In this document: positions 32,736 to 41,398 of the stretch, piece after piece
Numbering within the stretch: the first letter of the stretch is position 1
Layout of the letters: each line of letters begins with the position of its first letter
NCBI GenBank assembly: GCA_003132205.1
Contig: PKWY01000027.1
Location: 134,668-198,667 of the forward strand
DNA length: 64,000 nt
From: Acidimicrobiaceae bacterium
Lineage (GTDB): Bacteria > Actinomycetota > Acidimicrobiia > Acidimicrobiales > RAAP-2
Direction of reading: 5' to 3'
The notes under the pieces: generated by a model
The model's input: only the letters and a program-made list of their open reading frames with translations
Databases searched by the model: none
What the model was told of the DNA's origin: nothing
Program-made: the position numbers and the translations under genes

Positions 32736-33472
32736 GCCTTGCGTCGAAGTACCGGGTGGGGCAGCAATGTCCCCTTGGGTTGGGTCGCCCGCTTGTCCAT
32801 GTAGGCGAGCAGTTGGCCGTAGACGACCTTTCCCACCATGGCGGTGAGTTCCTCCGCCATGGAATCGACGACACGATTCTTCCCGACGAAGGCCCGCGCG
32901 TCTTCGGTGCACCACCAGTGAAACTCGTCGCCACCGGCGCCCCAGTCGCTGCGGTTCCATTGGGCGATTCGGGTGATGACGTGGCCACTCTCTTGAACCT
33001 CGTCGTCACGGCGCAACGGCAACTGCCAGCAGACCTCGGGCTTCAAGGGGATATAGCTCTCGTTGTTGTCAATAGACATCACGTGCAGCGCGCAGCCGGG
33101 CCCGCGGTGAAAGTCGGGACGATTGAGGAATATGCAGGCGTCCTTCACCAGCTTGGTGACGATCTCCCCGTTCCTCTTCACCCGGGTGGTGCCCTCTTTG
33201 CCCTTGGCCCTGAACTGCCACTGGTCATCGGTCAGGTGCTTGGCCGCCTTCTCGACTCGCTGTCGATCCTTCTCGTCGGTGAAGTGCGCCCCGTAACTGC
33301 AGCAGCCTTGCACTAATTCGGGCGTGGGACCGGTGAGGACGCCCTGGCAACCGTCACCGAAGATGCACGTCCAGTTGCTTTCGAGGAACGTGACGTCGAA
33401 CATCCATGTTCGCTGGTCTTTGTCGTCCTCGAAACTCACCCATTCATGGGCGTCGCGTGGTATTGAAGTCAC
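32732..33472 (-). CDS. Cys-rich protein, putative zinc/iron-chelating
   Basis: A 246-residue soluble protein with at least eight cysteines in conserved-looking settings: CIFGDGC (Cys36, Cys42), GCCSYGAH (Cys57, Cys58), DACIFLN (Cys113), GPGCALH (Cys127), EVCWQLP (Cys148) and WWCTED (Cys188). The spacing recalls YkgJ/DUF3109-type metal-chelating or Fe-S proteins. There is no signal peptide or membrane segment. GTG 33472 is six bases after TAGGTT, and the gene is divergent from nfuA, an Fe-S carrier, which fits a metal-related role. Confidence 0.75.
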   Translation of the reverse strand: MTSIPRDAHEWVSFEDDKDQRTWMFDVTFLESNWTCIFGDGCQGVLTGPTPELVQGCCSYGAHFTDEKDRQRVEKAAKHLTDDQWQFRAKGKEGTTRVKRNGEIVTKLVKDACIFLNRPDFHRGPGCALHVMSIDNNESYIPLKPEVCWQLPLRRDDEVQESGHVITRIAQWNRSDWGAGGDEFHWWCTEDARAFVGKNRVVDSMAEELTAMVGKVVYGQLLAYMDKRATQPKGTLLPHPVLRRKA

Positions 33473-33478
33473 AGATAG

Positions 33479-33484
33479 AACCTA
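33479..33484 (-). promoter_or_regulatory. -10 box for leaderless Cys-rich gene
   Basis: TAGGTT on the minus strand, six bases before GTG 33472. Paired back-to-back with the nfuA box at 33515. Confidence 0.5.
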
Positions 33485-33514
33485 GTTCGCGTGATCGATC
33501 TTGCGAGTCACCTC

Positions 33515-33520
33515 TAGACT
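33515..33520 (+). promoter_or_regulatory. -10 box for leaderless nfuA transcript
   Basis: TAGACT, six bases before ATG 33527. Confidence 0.5.
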
Positions 33521-33526
33521 TGTGCC

Positions 33527-34180
33527 ATGACTACCGTCGAAACTTCTGACATCCTGACCCTCACCGACGAGGCCCGCAACGTTGTGCTCGATGCGCTGGG
33601 CAACGAAGACAACGGCGAAGGGCTGGCGCTCTGGGTGGAGGTCACGGGAACCCGTGGCGCGGGCTACGCCTACGATCTCTACTTCTCAGATCGAGCCGAC
33701 GCTCCGCAGGATTCGGCCATTGGCGTTGATGGCGAGGTGACGATCGTCATACCGGCGAACAGCATCGATCGACTTCGCGGCAGTCGTCTGGAGTTCGCGA
33801 GCGATGGTGGCGGCGGACTCGTGCTCGTGAATCCGAACATACCGACCCCCGAGGAAGTGAACCCCGGTGTCCCCGCGGACATCCTGGCGCTCGGCATCGA
33901 AGGACCGATGGCGTTGTTCGCCGTCAGCGTGCTCGAGGAGCAGGTGAACCCTTCGATCGCCTCGCACGGCGGACACTGCGACCTCGTGGCGCTCGACGAG
34001 GAGCAGAAGGTCGCCTACGTCAAGATGTCCGGTGGCTGCCAAGGATGCGCGATGAGCCGCCTGACACTGACCCAGGGAATCGAAGCGACGCTCCGCGACG
34101 CGATCCCGGAACTGACGGGCGTCATCGATGTCACCGACCACGCCTCGGGCGTGAATCCTTTCTACGCCAACGAACAGTAG
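33527..34180 (+). CDS. nfuA: Fe-S cluster carrier, NfuA type
   Basis: A 217-residue protein. Residues 1-110 resemble an A-type carrier (HesB/IscA) domain that lacks the usual cysteines, and residues 125-205 are a NifU C-terminal domain with GGCQGC (Cys171, Cys174), where a dimer holds a [4Fe-4S] cluster. It passes clusters to target apoproteins. This degenerate-HesB plus NifU layout is that of NfuA. The mRNA appears leaderless. It precedes aroC, which has its own promoter box. Confidence 0.9.
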   Translation: MTTVETSDILTLTDEARNVVLDALGNEDNGEGLALWVEVTGTRGAGYAYDLYFSDRADAPQDSAIGVDGEVTIVIPANSIDRLRGSRLEFASDGGGGLVLVNPNIPTPEEVNPGVPADILALGIEGPMALFAVSVLEEQVNPSIASHGGHCDLVALDEEQKVAYVKMSGGCQGCAMSRLTLTQGIEATLRDAIPELTGVIDVTDHASGVNPFYANEQ

Positions 34181-34196
34181 GCCTCAGCGCGCGCCC

Positions 34197-34202
34197 TAGA
34201 AT
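34197..34202 (+). promoter_or_regulatory. -10 box for leaderless aroC transcript
   Basis: TAGAAT, six bases before ATG 34209; no Shine-Dalgarno. Confidence 0.55.
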
Positions 34203-34208
34203 TGGGAG

Positions 34209-35399
34209 ATGTTGCGCTTCCTCACTGCTGGCGAGAGCCACGGACCGTCACTGACCGTCATCGTGGAGGGTCTGCCGGCGGGGCTGCCAATAACGGCGGA
34301 ACAGATCGGCGATGAACTCGCTCGACGGCGCCTCGGCTACGGCCGCGGACCCCGGATGCGTTTCGAGCGCGACGAGTTGCGCTTGACCGGCGGGATACGT
34401 CACGGTCGAACCCTCGGCTCGCCGGTCGCCATCGAGATTCTCAACTCCGAGTGGCCCAAGTGGGAGCAGGAAATGTCCGCCGCCCCGGGAACGCCGAGCG
34501 ACAAGCTCACCAAACCCCGGCCCGGCCACGCCGACCTGGCGGGCATGCAGAAGTACGGCTTTGATGACGCCCGTGATGTCCTCGAGCGGGCGAGTGCGCG
34601 CGAAACGGCGGCCCGCGTCGTCGCGGGCGCTCTCGCGAAGGCCCTTCTCGCCACCATTGGCGTTGAGGTGCTCAGCCACGTCGTGCGCATCGGACAAGTG
34701 GCGTCGCCGGGCGATCATCGCCCGTTGCCGGGCGAGCTCGCCATCGTCGACGAGAACGAGGTTCGATGTTTCGACGCCGACACCGCAGAGGCCATGATCG
34801 GCGAGATCAAGGCCGCCGCGAAAGAGGGCGACTCGCTCGGCGGCATCGTCGAAGTCATCGCCTACGGCCTGCCCGTCGGACTCGGTTCGTACGTGCACTG
34901 GGACCGCAAGCTTGACGGCCTGATCGCCGGGGCGCTGATGAGCATCCAGGCCGTAAAGGCCGTGGAGATCGGCGACGGCATGCGACAGGCCTCCCAGCGC
35001 GGAAGCGTGGCCCATGACGCCATAGCGGTGGACGAAACCTTCAAGAGCGGTGGCGGCTACGTGCGACGCAGCGACCACGCGGGCGGACTCGAGGGCGGGA
35101 TGACGTCCGGAGCTCCGGTCATCGCCAAGGTGGCGATGAAGCCCCTCGCGACCCTCAATCGACCCGTCCTTGAAACGGTGGACGTGGCGACGGGCGAGTC
35201 GGCGGTCTCATTCAAGGAGCGCACCGACGTCACCGCGGTTCCCGCGCTCGGCGTGGTCACCGAGGCGATGATGGCGCTGGTGCTGGCGAACGAGGCCCTG
35301 CGCAAATTCGGCGGAGACTCGGTCGATGAGTTCGTCCGCAATCATGGCGCCTACGTGGCCAATCTGGGTTCGACGGCTTCGGCCTCTCGCCCCGAGTAG
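34209..35399 (+). CDS. aroC: Chorismate synthase
   Basis: A 396-residue FMN-dependent lyase converting EPSP to chorismate, the last shikimate step. Seen are the N-terminal LTAGESHGPSLT, RRRLGYGRGPRM, and the three family signatures: RASARETAARVVAGALAK, the central KAVEIGDGMRQAS, and GGLEGGMTSGAPV. Length matches the bifunctional-flavin-free bacterial type. It heads a compact aroC-aroK-aroB-aroQ operon; chorismate made here feeds menD in the same window. Confidence 0.96.
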   Translation: MLRFLTAGESHGPSLTVIVEGLPAGLPITAEQIGDELARRRLGYGRGPRMRFERDELRLTGGIRHGRTLGSPVAIEILNSEWPKWEQEMSAAPGTPSDKLTKPRPGHADLAGMQKYGFDDARDVLERASARETAARVVAGALAKALLATIGVEVLSHVVRIGQVASPGDHRPLPGELAIVDENEVRCFDADTAEAMIGEIKAAAKEGDSLGGIVEVIAYGLPVGLGSYVHWDRKLDGLIAGALMSIQAVKAVEIGDGMRQASQRGSVAHDAIAVDETFKSGGGYVRRSDHAGGLEGGMTSGAPVIAKVAMKPLATLNRPVLETVDVATGESAVSFKERTDVTAVPALGVVTEAMMALVLANEALRKFGGDSVDEFVRNHGAYVANLGSTASASRPE

Positions 35400-35401
35400 C
35401 A

Positions 35402-35902
35402 GTGGCGCTTCTCGTCCTCGTTGGCCTTCCCGGAACCGGCAAGACCACCGTGGGCAGGGAGATCGCGAGCAACTGGAACCGCGGATTTATCGACACCGAC
35501 GACCTGCTCGCCGCGTCCGTTGGCTGCACGGCCGCCGAGTACCTGCGAAGCGCCGGCGAGGAAGCGTTTCGAGCGGCCGAACTTCGCGCCCTCGAGGAGG
35601 CGCTCGCAGAGGACGCGATCGTGGCGACCGGCGGAGGCATCGTGACCACCCGATCGGCCCGTGAAGTTCTGGCCGGGGAGCGGACCTTCTGGCTGGACTG
35701 CAGTGATGACGAGATTCTCGAACGGGTGGGTGACGGCGATCGTCCGCTGCTCGGCGACGATCCCCGCGGCGCCCTCGTCCGTCTTCGCCAGCAACGCGAG
35801 CAGTGGTACCGAGAGGTATCACGGGTTTGCGTCGACGCGTCGGGGACACTTGACGACGTGGTTGAGCGGGTGCTGAGCGAGGCGCAAAGGGTGGGGCAGT
35901 GA
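35402..35902 (+). CDS. aroK: Shikimate kinase
   Basis: A 166-residue P-loop kinase making shikimate 3-phosphate. Walker A is GLPGTGKT (8-15), shikimate contacts are IDTDDLL (Asp pair) and ATGGGIVT, and the lid has GDRPLLGDD with its Arg. GTG 35402 starts two bases after the aroC stop, and its stop overlaps the aroB start (GTGA). Confidence 0.94.
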   Translation: MALLVLVGLPGTGKTTVGREIASNWNRGFIDTDDLLAASVGCTAAEYLRSAGEEAFRAAELRALEEALAEDAIVATGGGIVTTRSAREVLAGERTFWLDCSDDEILERVGDGDRPLLGDDPRGALVRLRQQREQWYREVSRVCVDASGTLDDVVERVLSEAQRVGQ

Positions 35903-36948
35903 ACATCACAGTCGATCTCCAGAGCCGCTCGTACGAGGTGGTGCTGCAGGAAGGGGCGCGCCACCTGGTCGACGGCTTCATCCGCGAGCACTGTCCGAAC
36001 GCGAAGTCGAAGGTCATCATTACCTCGGCTTCGCTGCGCTCCGAGCTGTGGTTCGACTTCGCGTCCGAGCTCGGGGCGCAGGTGATTGAGGTGCCCGAGG
36101 GCGAATCAGCCAAGACGTTCGCGACGCTCGAGTACCTGTGCGAACGGATGGCGGCGTTGGAGCTTTCCCGCAGCGATGTGGTGATCGCCGTCGGCGGGGG
36201 AGCGGTGACCGATCTCGCGGGCTTCGCCGCCGCGGTCTATCTGCGGGGCATTGCCGTCGTGCAGATGCCCACGACGTTGGTCGGCCAGGTGGACGCCGCC
36301 ATCGGAGGCAAGACCGCAATCAACCTAAAGGCCGGAAAGAATCTAGTGGGTGCGTTCCACCAGCCCCTCGCGGTTTTCTGCGACTTCGAGACGCTGGAGA
36401 CGCTGCCCGAGCGCGAGCGACTGAGCGGCCTCGGCGAGATAGCCAAGTGCTGGCTGCTCGAGGGCCGACCCGCGAACGAACTCGATGACGCTTCGTTGGG
36501 CGATCTGGTCTCGATGTCGGTGAAATTGAAGGCTTCCATTATCGCGGCCGATGAGTTCGAGAGCGGCAAGCGCGCCCTATTGAACTACGGACACACATTG
36601 GGACACGCGCTCGAGATCCTGGCCCTCGCCCGTGATCCCGACGAACTTCGTCACGGCGAGGCGGTCGCCATTGGACTGGCCTTTGCGGTGCGGTTGGCGC
36701 ACGCACTCGGCAGGGTCGACGCCGACCAGATCATCAATCACGACGAAGTCCTTCGTATCCTCGGGCTGCACTATGGGGTTCCCGCGAATCTCGCGACCTC
36801 GGACATCGTCCAGGCAATGGGTCATGACAAGAAGGCGCATCACGACTTAACGTTCGTGCTCGAGGGCCCGAACGGCTTCGAGGTGGTTCGTGGCGTCGAG
36901 CCCGGGATCGTCGCCCAAGTACTAGAAAGTTTCCGAGGTGAACAGTGA
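35899..36948 (+). CDS. aroB: 3-Dehydroquinate synthase
   Basis: A 349-residue NAD- and metal-dependent enzyme that cyclises DAHP to dehydroquinate. It has GGGAVTDLAGFAAAVYLRG (about 96-114, NAD loop), PTTLVGQVDAAIGGKTAIN (about 123-141) and metal-ligand segments NYGHTLGHALE and RHGEAVAIG. The GTG overlaps the aroK stop and the stop overlaps the aroQ GTG. Confidence 0.95.
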   Translation: MNITVDLQSRSYEVVLQEGARHLVDGFIREHCPNAKSKVIITSASLRSELWFDFASELGAQVIEVPEGESAKTFATLEYLCERMAALELSRSDVVIAVGGGAVTDLAGFAAAVYLRGIAVVQMPTTLVGQVDAAIGGKTAINLKAGKNLVGAFHQPLAVFCDFETLETLPERERLSGLGEIAKCWLLEGRPANELDDASLGDLVSMSVKLKASIIAADEFESGKRALLNYGHTLGHALEILALARDPDELRHGEAVAIGLAFAVRLAHALGRVDADQIINHDEVLRILGLHYGVPANLATSDIVQAMGHDKKAHHDLTFVLEGPNGFEVVRGVEPGIVAQVLESFRGEQ

Positions 36949-37388
36949 GCAAAGAGATTCTGTTGTTGTCAGGTCCCAATCTGGACGAACTGGGGACGCG
37001 GAGCCCTGAGATATACGGCTCGACGACCCTGGCCGAGCACGTCGAACGTTTCACCGCACGCGCCGAGAAGGACGGGTTCAGCGTTCGCCACGTGCAGTCG
37101 AACTTCGAAGGCGAACTCATTGAAGCGGTGCATGCCGCTCGAGGTACTTCGGTCGCAATCGTCATAAACGCCGGGGCCCTGACGCATTCGTCGTGGGCGT
37201 TGGCGGACGCCTTGGCCATGTTCAATGGTGTCAAGGTCGAGGTTCATCTTTCGAATCCGGCCGCGAGGGAGCCTTTTCGTCACGTGAGCACCTTGGCCGG
37301 TGTCGTGAATGGCTCGATCGCCGGCTTCGGCGCGACCAGTTACGAGCTCGCCCTTGACGCGGTGCGGCGGCTCCTGGAACTCGCCTAG
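36945..37388 (+). CDS. aroQ: Type II 3-dehydroquinate dehydratase
   Basis: A 147-residue enzyme, the small dodecameric type II form used by actinobacteria. LSGPNLDELGTRSPEIYG carries the catalytic Tyr; INAGALTHSSWALADAL and EVHLSNPAAREPFRHVS hold the active-site His and substrate contacts. It departs from the usual GPNLNLLG by Asp-Glu, a small change. It ends the aro operon and is coupled to aroB by GTGA. Confidence 0.94.
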   Translation: MSKEILLLSGPNLDELGTRSPEIYGSTTLAEHVERFTARAEKDGFSVRHVQSNFEGELIEAVHAARGTSVAIVINAGALTHSSWALADALAMFNGVKVEVHLSNPAAREPFRHVSTLAGVVNGSIAGFGATSYELALDAVRRLLELA

Positions 37389-37417
37389 TTCCTGGTCCCA
37401 TCGGGACTGCCTAGAAT
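37389..37417 (+). promoter_or_regulatory. Promoter candidate for efp
   Basis: TTCCTG (37389-37394), a 17-bp spacer and TAGAAT (37412-37417), leaving a leader of about 30 bases. A small inverted repeat GTCCC-ATC-GGGAC sits in the spacer. Confidence 0.5.
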
Positions 37418-37452
37418 GGGCAACGCTACTTTCGCGAAAGGTCCCGAGCCTC

Positions 37453-38016
37453 ATGGCCGCAATTTCAACCTCTGACATCAAGAACGGCATCACCCTGAAG
37501 ATCGACGACGGCCTCTTCCAAGTCATTGAGTTCCAGCACGTGAAGCCCGGCAAGGGTGGGGCGTTCGTTCGTACCAAGTTGCGCAACGCCCGCTCGGGCG
37601 CCGTCATCGAGCGGACCTACCGCGCTGACGAGCGCCTTGAGCAGGCCATCATTGACAAGCGCGACACGCAGTACCTCTACCGCGACGGCGACGACTACAT
37701 CTTCATGGACCAGTCCACGTACGACCAGGTGCCGGTCTCGTCGAAGAACCTCGGCGACGCCGTCAATTTCCTGAGAGAGACCGGTAAGGCGATGCTCATC
37801 CTGCACGATGATGAAATCATCGGCGTTGAGCTTCCGGCCTCGGTCGAGCTCACCATCACCGAGACCGAACCGGGAATCCAGGGCGACCGCGTGTCGGGTG
37901 CGCGCAAGCCCGCAACCCTGGAAACCGGTTTCGTCGTGCAAGTGCCATTGTTCGTGGGCCCGGGAGAAACCATCAAGGTCGATACCCGTACCGGCGAATA
38001 CATGACTCGGGCTTAG
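37453..38016 (+). CDS. efp: Translation elongation factor P
   Basis: A 187-residue three-domain factor that rescues ribosomes stalled at polyproline. The tip loop is HVKPGKGGAFVR with Lys34, the residue modified in E. coli; no EpmA/EpmB genes are near. The C-terminal signature is GPGETIKVDTRTGEYMTR. ATG 37453 fits the conserved start AAISTSDIKNG. DivIVA, with its Pro-rich tail, is a plausible client. nusB follows one base after the stop. Confidence 0.95.
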   Translation: MAAISTSDIKNGITLKIDDGLFQVIEFQHVKPGKGGAFVRTKLRNARSGAVIERTYRADERLEQAIIDKRDTQYLYRDGDDYIFMDQSTYDQVPVSSKNLGDAVNFLRETGKAMLILHDDEIIGVELPASVELTITETEPGIQGDRVSGARKPATLETGFVVQVPLFVGPGETIKVDTRTGEYMTRA

Positions 38017-38017
38017 A

Positions 38018-38419
38018 GTGAGCGAGCTTGGAGCCAAGCGTCACCAGGCGCGCGAGCGCGCGCTCGAGATCTTTTATGAGGCGAGCATCAAGGCTCGGCC
38101 AATCGCGGAGGTGCTCAACGAACTGAACGTTCGACCCGACCCCTACACCGTCGAGATCTTGATGTCCGCCCACTTGAATCAAGAGCGGGCTAACTCGCTC
38201 ATCTCGCAGTTCGCAATTGACTGGCCACTGGAGCGGATTGCAATGGTCGACCGATTGGTGATGACTCTGGCAATCGGGGAGATGCTGATGGACGATGCTC
38301 CGCCGATGGCCGTTATCTTGGACGAAGCAGTGGAACTCGCGAAGGTCTACTCAACCGACAGTTCGCCGTCATTCGTCAACGGCGTGTTATCTTCGATTTC
38401 TGAGAATATTCTCAATTAA
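38018..38419 (+). CDS. nusB: Transcription antitermination factor NusB
   Basis: A 133-residue all-helical RNA-binding protein. It starts RHQARERALEIFYEA (8-22) and has the C-terminal family block ILDEAVELAKVYSTDSSPSFVNGVLSSI. With NusE it binds boxA to support rRNA antitermination. GTG 38018 follows the efp stop by one base, the common efp-nusB pair. Confidence 0.94.
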   Translation: MSELGAKRHQARERALEIFYEASIKARPIAEVLNELNVRPDPYTVEILMSAHLNQERANSLISQFAIDWPLERIAMVDRLVMTLAIGEMLMDDAPPMAVILDEAVELAKVYSTDSSPSFVNGVLSSISENILN

Positions 38420-38436
38420 CCGCAGGAGCGATCACC

Positions 38437-40173
38437 GTGCCAATGGGCAACCCTTCGCCAATTGACCTGACGAATCCGCTCGTCGTGGCACTCTTTCGCC
38501 ACAGTGTCTACGTCGCGGCGGTGCTGTGGATCATCGCGATTGGTCTGGCCATACTGCTCGGCGCGGTCGTTCTTCGCAAAGTCAGCACCTTCAACCTTTC
38601 GGTAGCGGGGCTCAATGAGCCGCGTAATCGCAGTCTTCTTCGGATGGCCTTTGGCGCGATCTGGCTGGTCGACGGAATCCTTCAGTTCCAGGTTTCGATG
38701 CCGCTCGGTCTCGCGAACAACGTCGTGGCGCCGATGGCGAGCGGGACCCCCCACTGGCTCCACCTCTTGATGAACGATGGTATCGGTGTCTGGAACAACC
38801 ATCCGATCGCGCTCGCCGTTGGCACCGCGTGGATTCAGGTGGGCCTCGGGATCTTGCTGCTCGTATCGAATTCGACCATTGGACGCTTCGCTGGGGGTGT
38901 CTCGGCCGCGTGGGCGGCAATGATTTGGCTTCTCGGCAACGGGGCTGGCGGCATATTCCAGTCCTCAAGCTCGATTCTCTTTGGATGGCCCGGAGCCACG
39001 CTCTTGTATATCGTGGCGGGCGTGTGGCTGGCGATGTCGCCGGGGTCATTTCCCGAGAAGTTTTCCCGGTACACGTTACGGGGTCTGAGCGTGATGATCG
39101 GAGTCGCCGCTGCCCTGCAATTCCTTCCTTCACGGGGGTTCTGGCACGGGGGCAACAGCAATGCGTTGACCGCCATGACCCAGTCCATGACTGAGATCCC
39201 CCAGCCTCACCTGCTCGCATCGATTGCGCGTCACGGGGGAGACATTGCTGGTTCGATGGGTGGGGGATTCAACATCGTCATCATCCTGTGGTTGCTCGCT
39301 AGTGCTGTGGGACTCTGGATGGCGAGCAGTCGTGGTTGGCGCTGGCCAGTGTGGACGTTCGTCGTTGGGTGCTTGGCTTTTTGGATCGTGGCGCAGGACG
39401 CAGCGATCTTCGGCGGGCTCGCGACTGACCTCAACTCACTGATACCCATGGCCGCCCTCACTTGGGCATCCGGACCACAGCATGTCGGGAGGGGACCACT
39501 CGCGAGGCGTCTTCCGAGGGAGATGCGCTCGAGCTCCGGGTCGGTCCTGGCTTCGTTCGCCTCCGCGATGGTGATCTTCTCGATCTTCTCCATGGGCCTA
39601 GCTTCGGTGTCGTCGGCGGAGAGCACGTTCTTCACGGCGCGCAACGGCTCGGCGATCGAGGCGGACACGGTCGCGCCTACGTTCACCCTGACCGACCAGT
39701 CCGGAGAGAGTTACACCCTTGGTGAACACCCGGGTCGCTTCACGCTTCTTACATTCCTCGATCCCACGTGCTGGACGGACTGCCCGCTGCTCGGCGAACA
39801 ACTTGCCAGGGTTCGCCAGGAACTCGGACCAAGCGCCAAGGTGGACATTGTCGCGGTTGCCGCGGATCCCTACCACGAGACTCAGGCCGACGACAACCGC
39901 TTCATTGCCGTTCATCACCTGGGCGACATCCGGAATTTCTACTTCGTGACTGGAAAGTTGGCGGAGACTAAGGCAGTCTGGAACTCGTACGGCATCACTG
40001 TCGAAATGAAGCCAACTGACAAGATGAGTATCCACTCCGACTACATGTTCATCATCGACTCCCACGGTCGACTGAAGTGGATCATTCCTGACGACCCAGC
40101 CAACTCGTGGGCCATCGAGAACTCTTCGGAGTCAGAGTTGTTGACCCTCTTGCACAAGTCGGGATTGGTCTGA
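38437..40173 (+). CDS. Multi-span membrane domain fused to SCO1/SenC thioredoxin-fold domain
   Basis: A 578-residue protein. Residues 1 to about 400 contain about ten hydrophobic segments, with a DoxX-like feel early on (FGAIWLVDGILQFQVSMPLG). Residues about 415-575 are a SCO/peroxiredoxin-like domain: APTFTLTDQSGESYTLGEH, FLDPTCWTDCPLLGEQL with Cys445 and Cys449, and HSDYMFIID with His533, the three copper ligands of SCO proteins. SCO inserts copper into the CuA site of oxidase subunit II. It is the first gene of the oxidase locus, 12 kb of matching function. GTG 38437 follows AGGAG; ATG 38443 is possible. Confidence 0.85.
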   Translation: MPMGNPSPIDLTNPLVVALFRHSVYVAAVLWIIAIGLAILLGAVVLRKVSTFNLSVAGLNEPRNRSLLRMAFGAIWLVDGILQFQVSMPLGLANNVVAPMASGTPHWLHLLMNDGIGVWNNHPIALAVGTAWIQVGLGILLLVSNSTIGRFAGGVSAAWAAMIWLLGNGAGGIFQSSSSILFGWPGATLLYIVAGVWLAMSPGSFPEKFSRYTLRGLSVMIGVAAALQFLPSRGFWHGGNSNALTAMTQSMTEIPQPHLLASIARHGGDIAGSMGGGFNIVIILWLLASAVGLWMASSRGWRWPVWTFVVGCLAFWIVAQDAAIFGGLATDLNSLIPMAALTWASGPQHVGRGPLARRLPREMRSSSGSVLASFASAMVIFSIFSMGLASVSSAESTFFTARNGSAIEADTVAPTFTLTDQSGESYTLGEHPGRFTLLTFLDPTCWTDCPLLGEQLARVRQELGPSAKVDIVAVAADPYHETQADDNRFIAVHHLGDIRNFYFVTGKLAETKAVWNSYGITVEMKPTDKMSIHSDYMFIIDSHGRLKWIIPDDPANSWAIENSSESELLTLLHKSGLV

Positions 40174-40175
40174 CC

Positions 40176-41036
40176 GTGGCCCCGCTAGGTGTCGTCGCTG
40201 TTCTCGGTGCGATGCTGGCGACGGTGGCCTACGTTCGCAGAGGGGCTCGTTCGAGGCGCGTGACGCTCCAGTACGTGCTGGCCCTAACGTCATGGGCGCT
40301 GCTGTGGTTCGCCACGGCGTCGTCGTTCGCCAAGGACGGCATGACGAATCTGCCGGATCACATGATTGGCCACGTCATCGTGATGTTCCTCGTACCAATG
40401 GGCCTCATCGGGTCGGCGTCGGGCCGGTCCGGCTGGTGGGTGCTTGGAACAACGCAACGTCGCCAGGTTCTTCGCTGGTGGTACGTAGGACGCCAATGGC
40501 GAACCCCTAAGTGGCTGGCGAGCCCGATCCTCGCGGCGGTGCTGCTCAACGCGGTGATGGTTGCGGCCCACGTCCCCAGGGTCTTCGATTCGGTGATGGA
40601 GCACACCTGGGCCATGGACTGGCTGATGGAGCCGGCGTTCCTGCTTTCCGGACTCTTTTTCTTCCATTACCTCATTCCGGCACCGCCTCGAGGGATCCGC
40701 ATTCGCCTCAGGTTGCAGCTCTTCATGGTGCTCGTCACGATGCTCGAGATGCTCATCATGGCTATGGCGATGTCGATCTTTACTAAAGCCGCGTGGTATT
40801 CGGTGATGTTGCGCGGCTCGGGCGCCATGACGGGAATGAACATGTCGGGACCGGCGATCACGGTCGCCCAGGCATTCCACCAGCAGCAGTTGGCCGCGGC
40901 GATCTTGTGGGTGTGCGGCGATTTCTGGGCGGTACCGTGCCTCGTGCTGATTACGCGAAGGCTGGTGATGCGAGACGGGTCGCTCTTCGCCGCCCTCGAT
41001 CGTCAGTCGGCGCGGATGTCGGGTTTGTCAGTCTGA
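40176..41036 (+). CDS. ctaG: Cytochrome c oxidase assembly factor, CtaG/caa3 type
   Basis: A 286-residue membrane protein with seven or so hydrophobic segments. It has DHMIGHVIVMFLVPMGLIGSA, EPAFLLSGLFFFHYLIP and AQAFHQQQLAAAILWVCGDF, with the His/Met pattern of the CtaG_Caa3 family, needed for copper site assembly in caa3 oxidases of Bacillus. GTG 40176 starts two bases after the SCO-fusion stop. Its 3' end overlaps the convergent membrane-protein gene by 34 bases. Confidence 0.9.
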   Translation: MAPLGVVAVLGAMLATVAYVRRGARSRRVTLQYVLALTSWALLWFATASSFAKDGMTNLPDHMIGHVIVMFLVPMGLIGSASGRSGWWVLGTTQRRQVLRWWYVGRQWRTPKWLASPILAAVLLNAVMVAAHVPRVFDSVMEHTWAMDWLMEPAFLLSGLFFFHYLIPAPPRGIRIRLRLQLFMVLVTMLEMLIMAMAMSIFTKAAWYSVMLRGSGAMTGMNMSGPAITVAQAFHQQQLAAAILWVCGDFWAVPCLVLITRRLVMRDGSLFAALDRQSARMSGLSV

Positions 41037-41329
41037 GCTGGCTCATGGACCGACTTGAGGTAGTCGTTCCAGGCCTTCAACTCCGGGTCATCTTCCTCAG
41101 TACTCTTAGCCACTGGCCGAACATCCAGTCCTTTTTCCTCCCGCAGCATCTTTCGCCACATGTACACCGCGTAGCCGCCAAGGAGCGGCCACTCCACGAC
41201 GTAGGCCCACGACAACGTGTTGCCGCTCAGCGCGCGGCTGGTTTCGAAGATGAACGCGGGGATGCAGATCAGCTCTGCGAGGAACAAGCCAAGGTGGATT
41301 CTGAACGTATTCTTAGCAATTGGCGCCAC
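41003..41329 (-). CDS. Small membrane protein of unknown function
   Basis: A 108-residue protein with two hydrophobic segments (about 12-32 and 42-60), LFLAELICIPAFIFE and YVVEWPLLGGYAVYMW, and a charged C-terminal tail. It lies on the opposite strand inside the oxidase locus, between ctaG and the cupredoxin gene. I do not recognise a family; a link to oxidase assembly is possible from position only. GTG 41329 is the annotated start, with only a weak AGG upstream. Confidence 0.65.
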   Translation of the reverse strand: MAPIAKNTFRIHLGLFLAELICIPAFIFETSRALSGNTLSWAYVVEWPLLGGYAVYMWRKMLREEKGLDVRPVAKSTEEDDPELKAWNDYLKSVHEPAQTDKPDIRAD

Positions 41330-41398
41330 CTCAGCGACTTTAACCGTATTTAGTTTCTTTATTCCGCTACTTTCGTCTACGTGAACTCACGCGAATTA

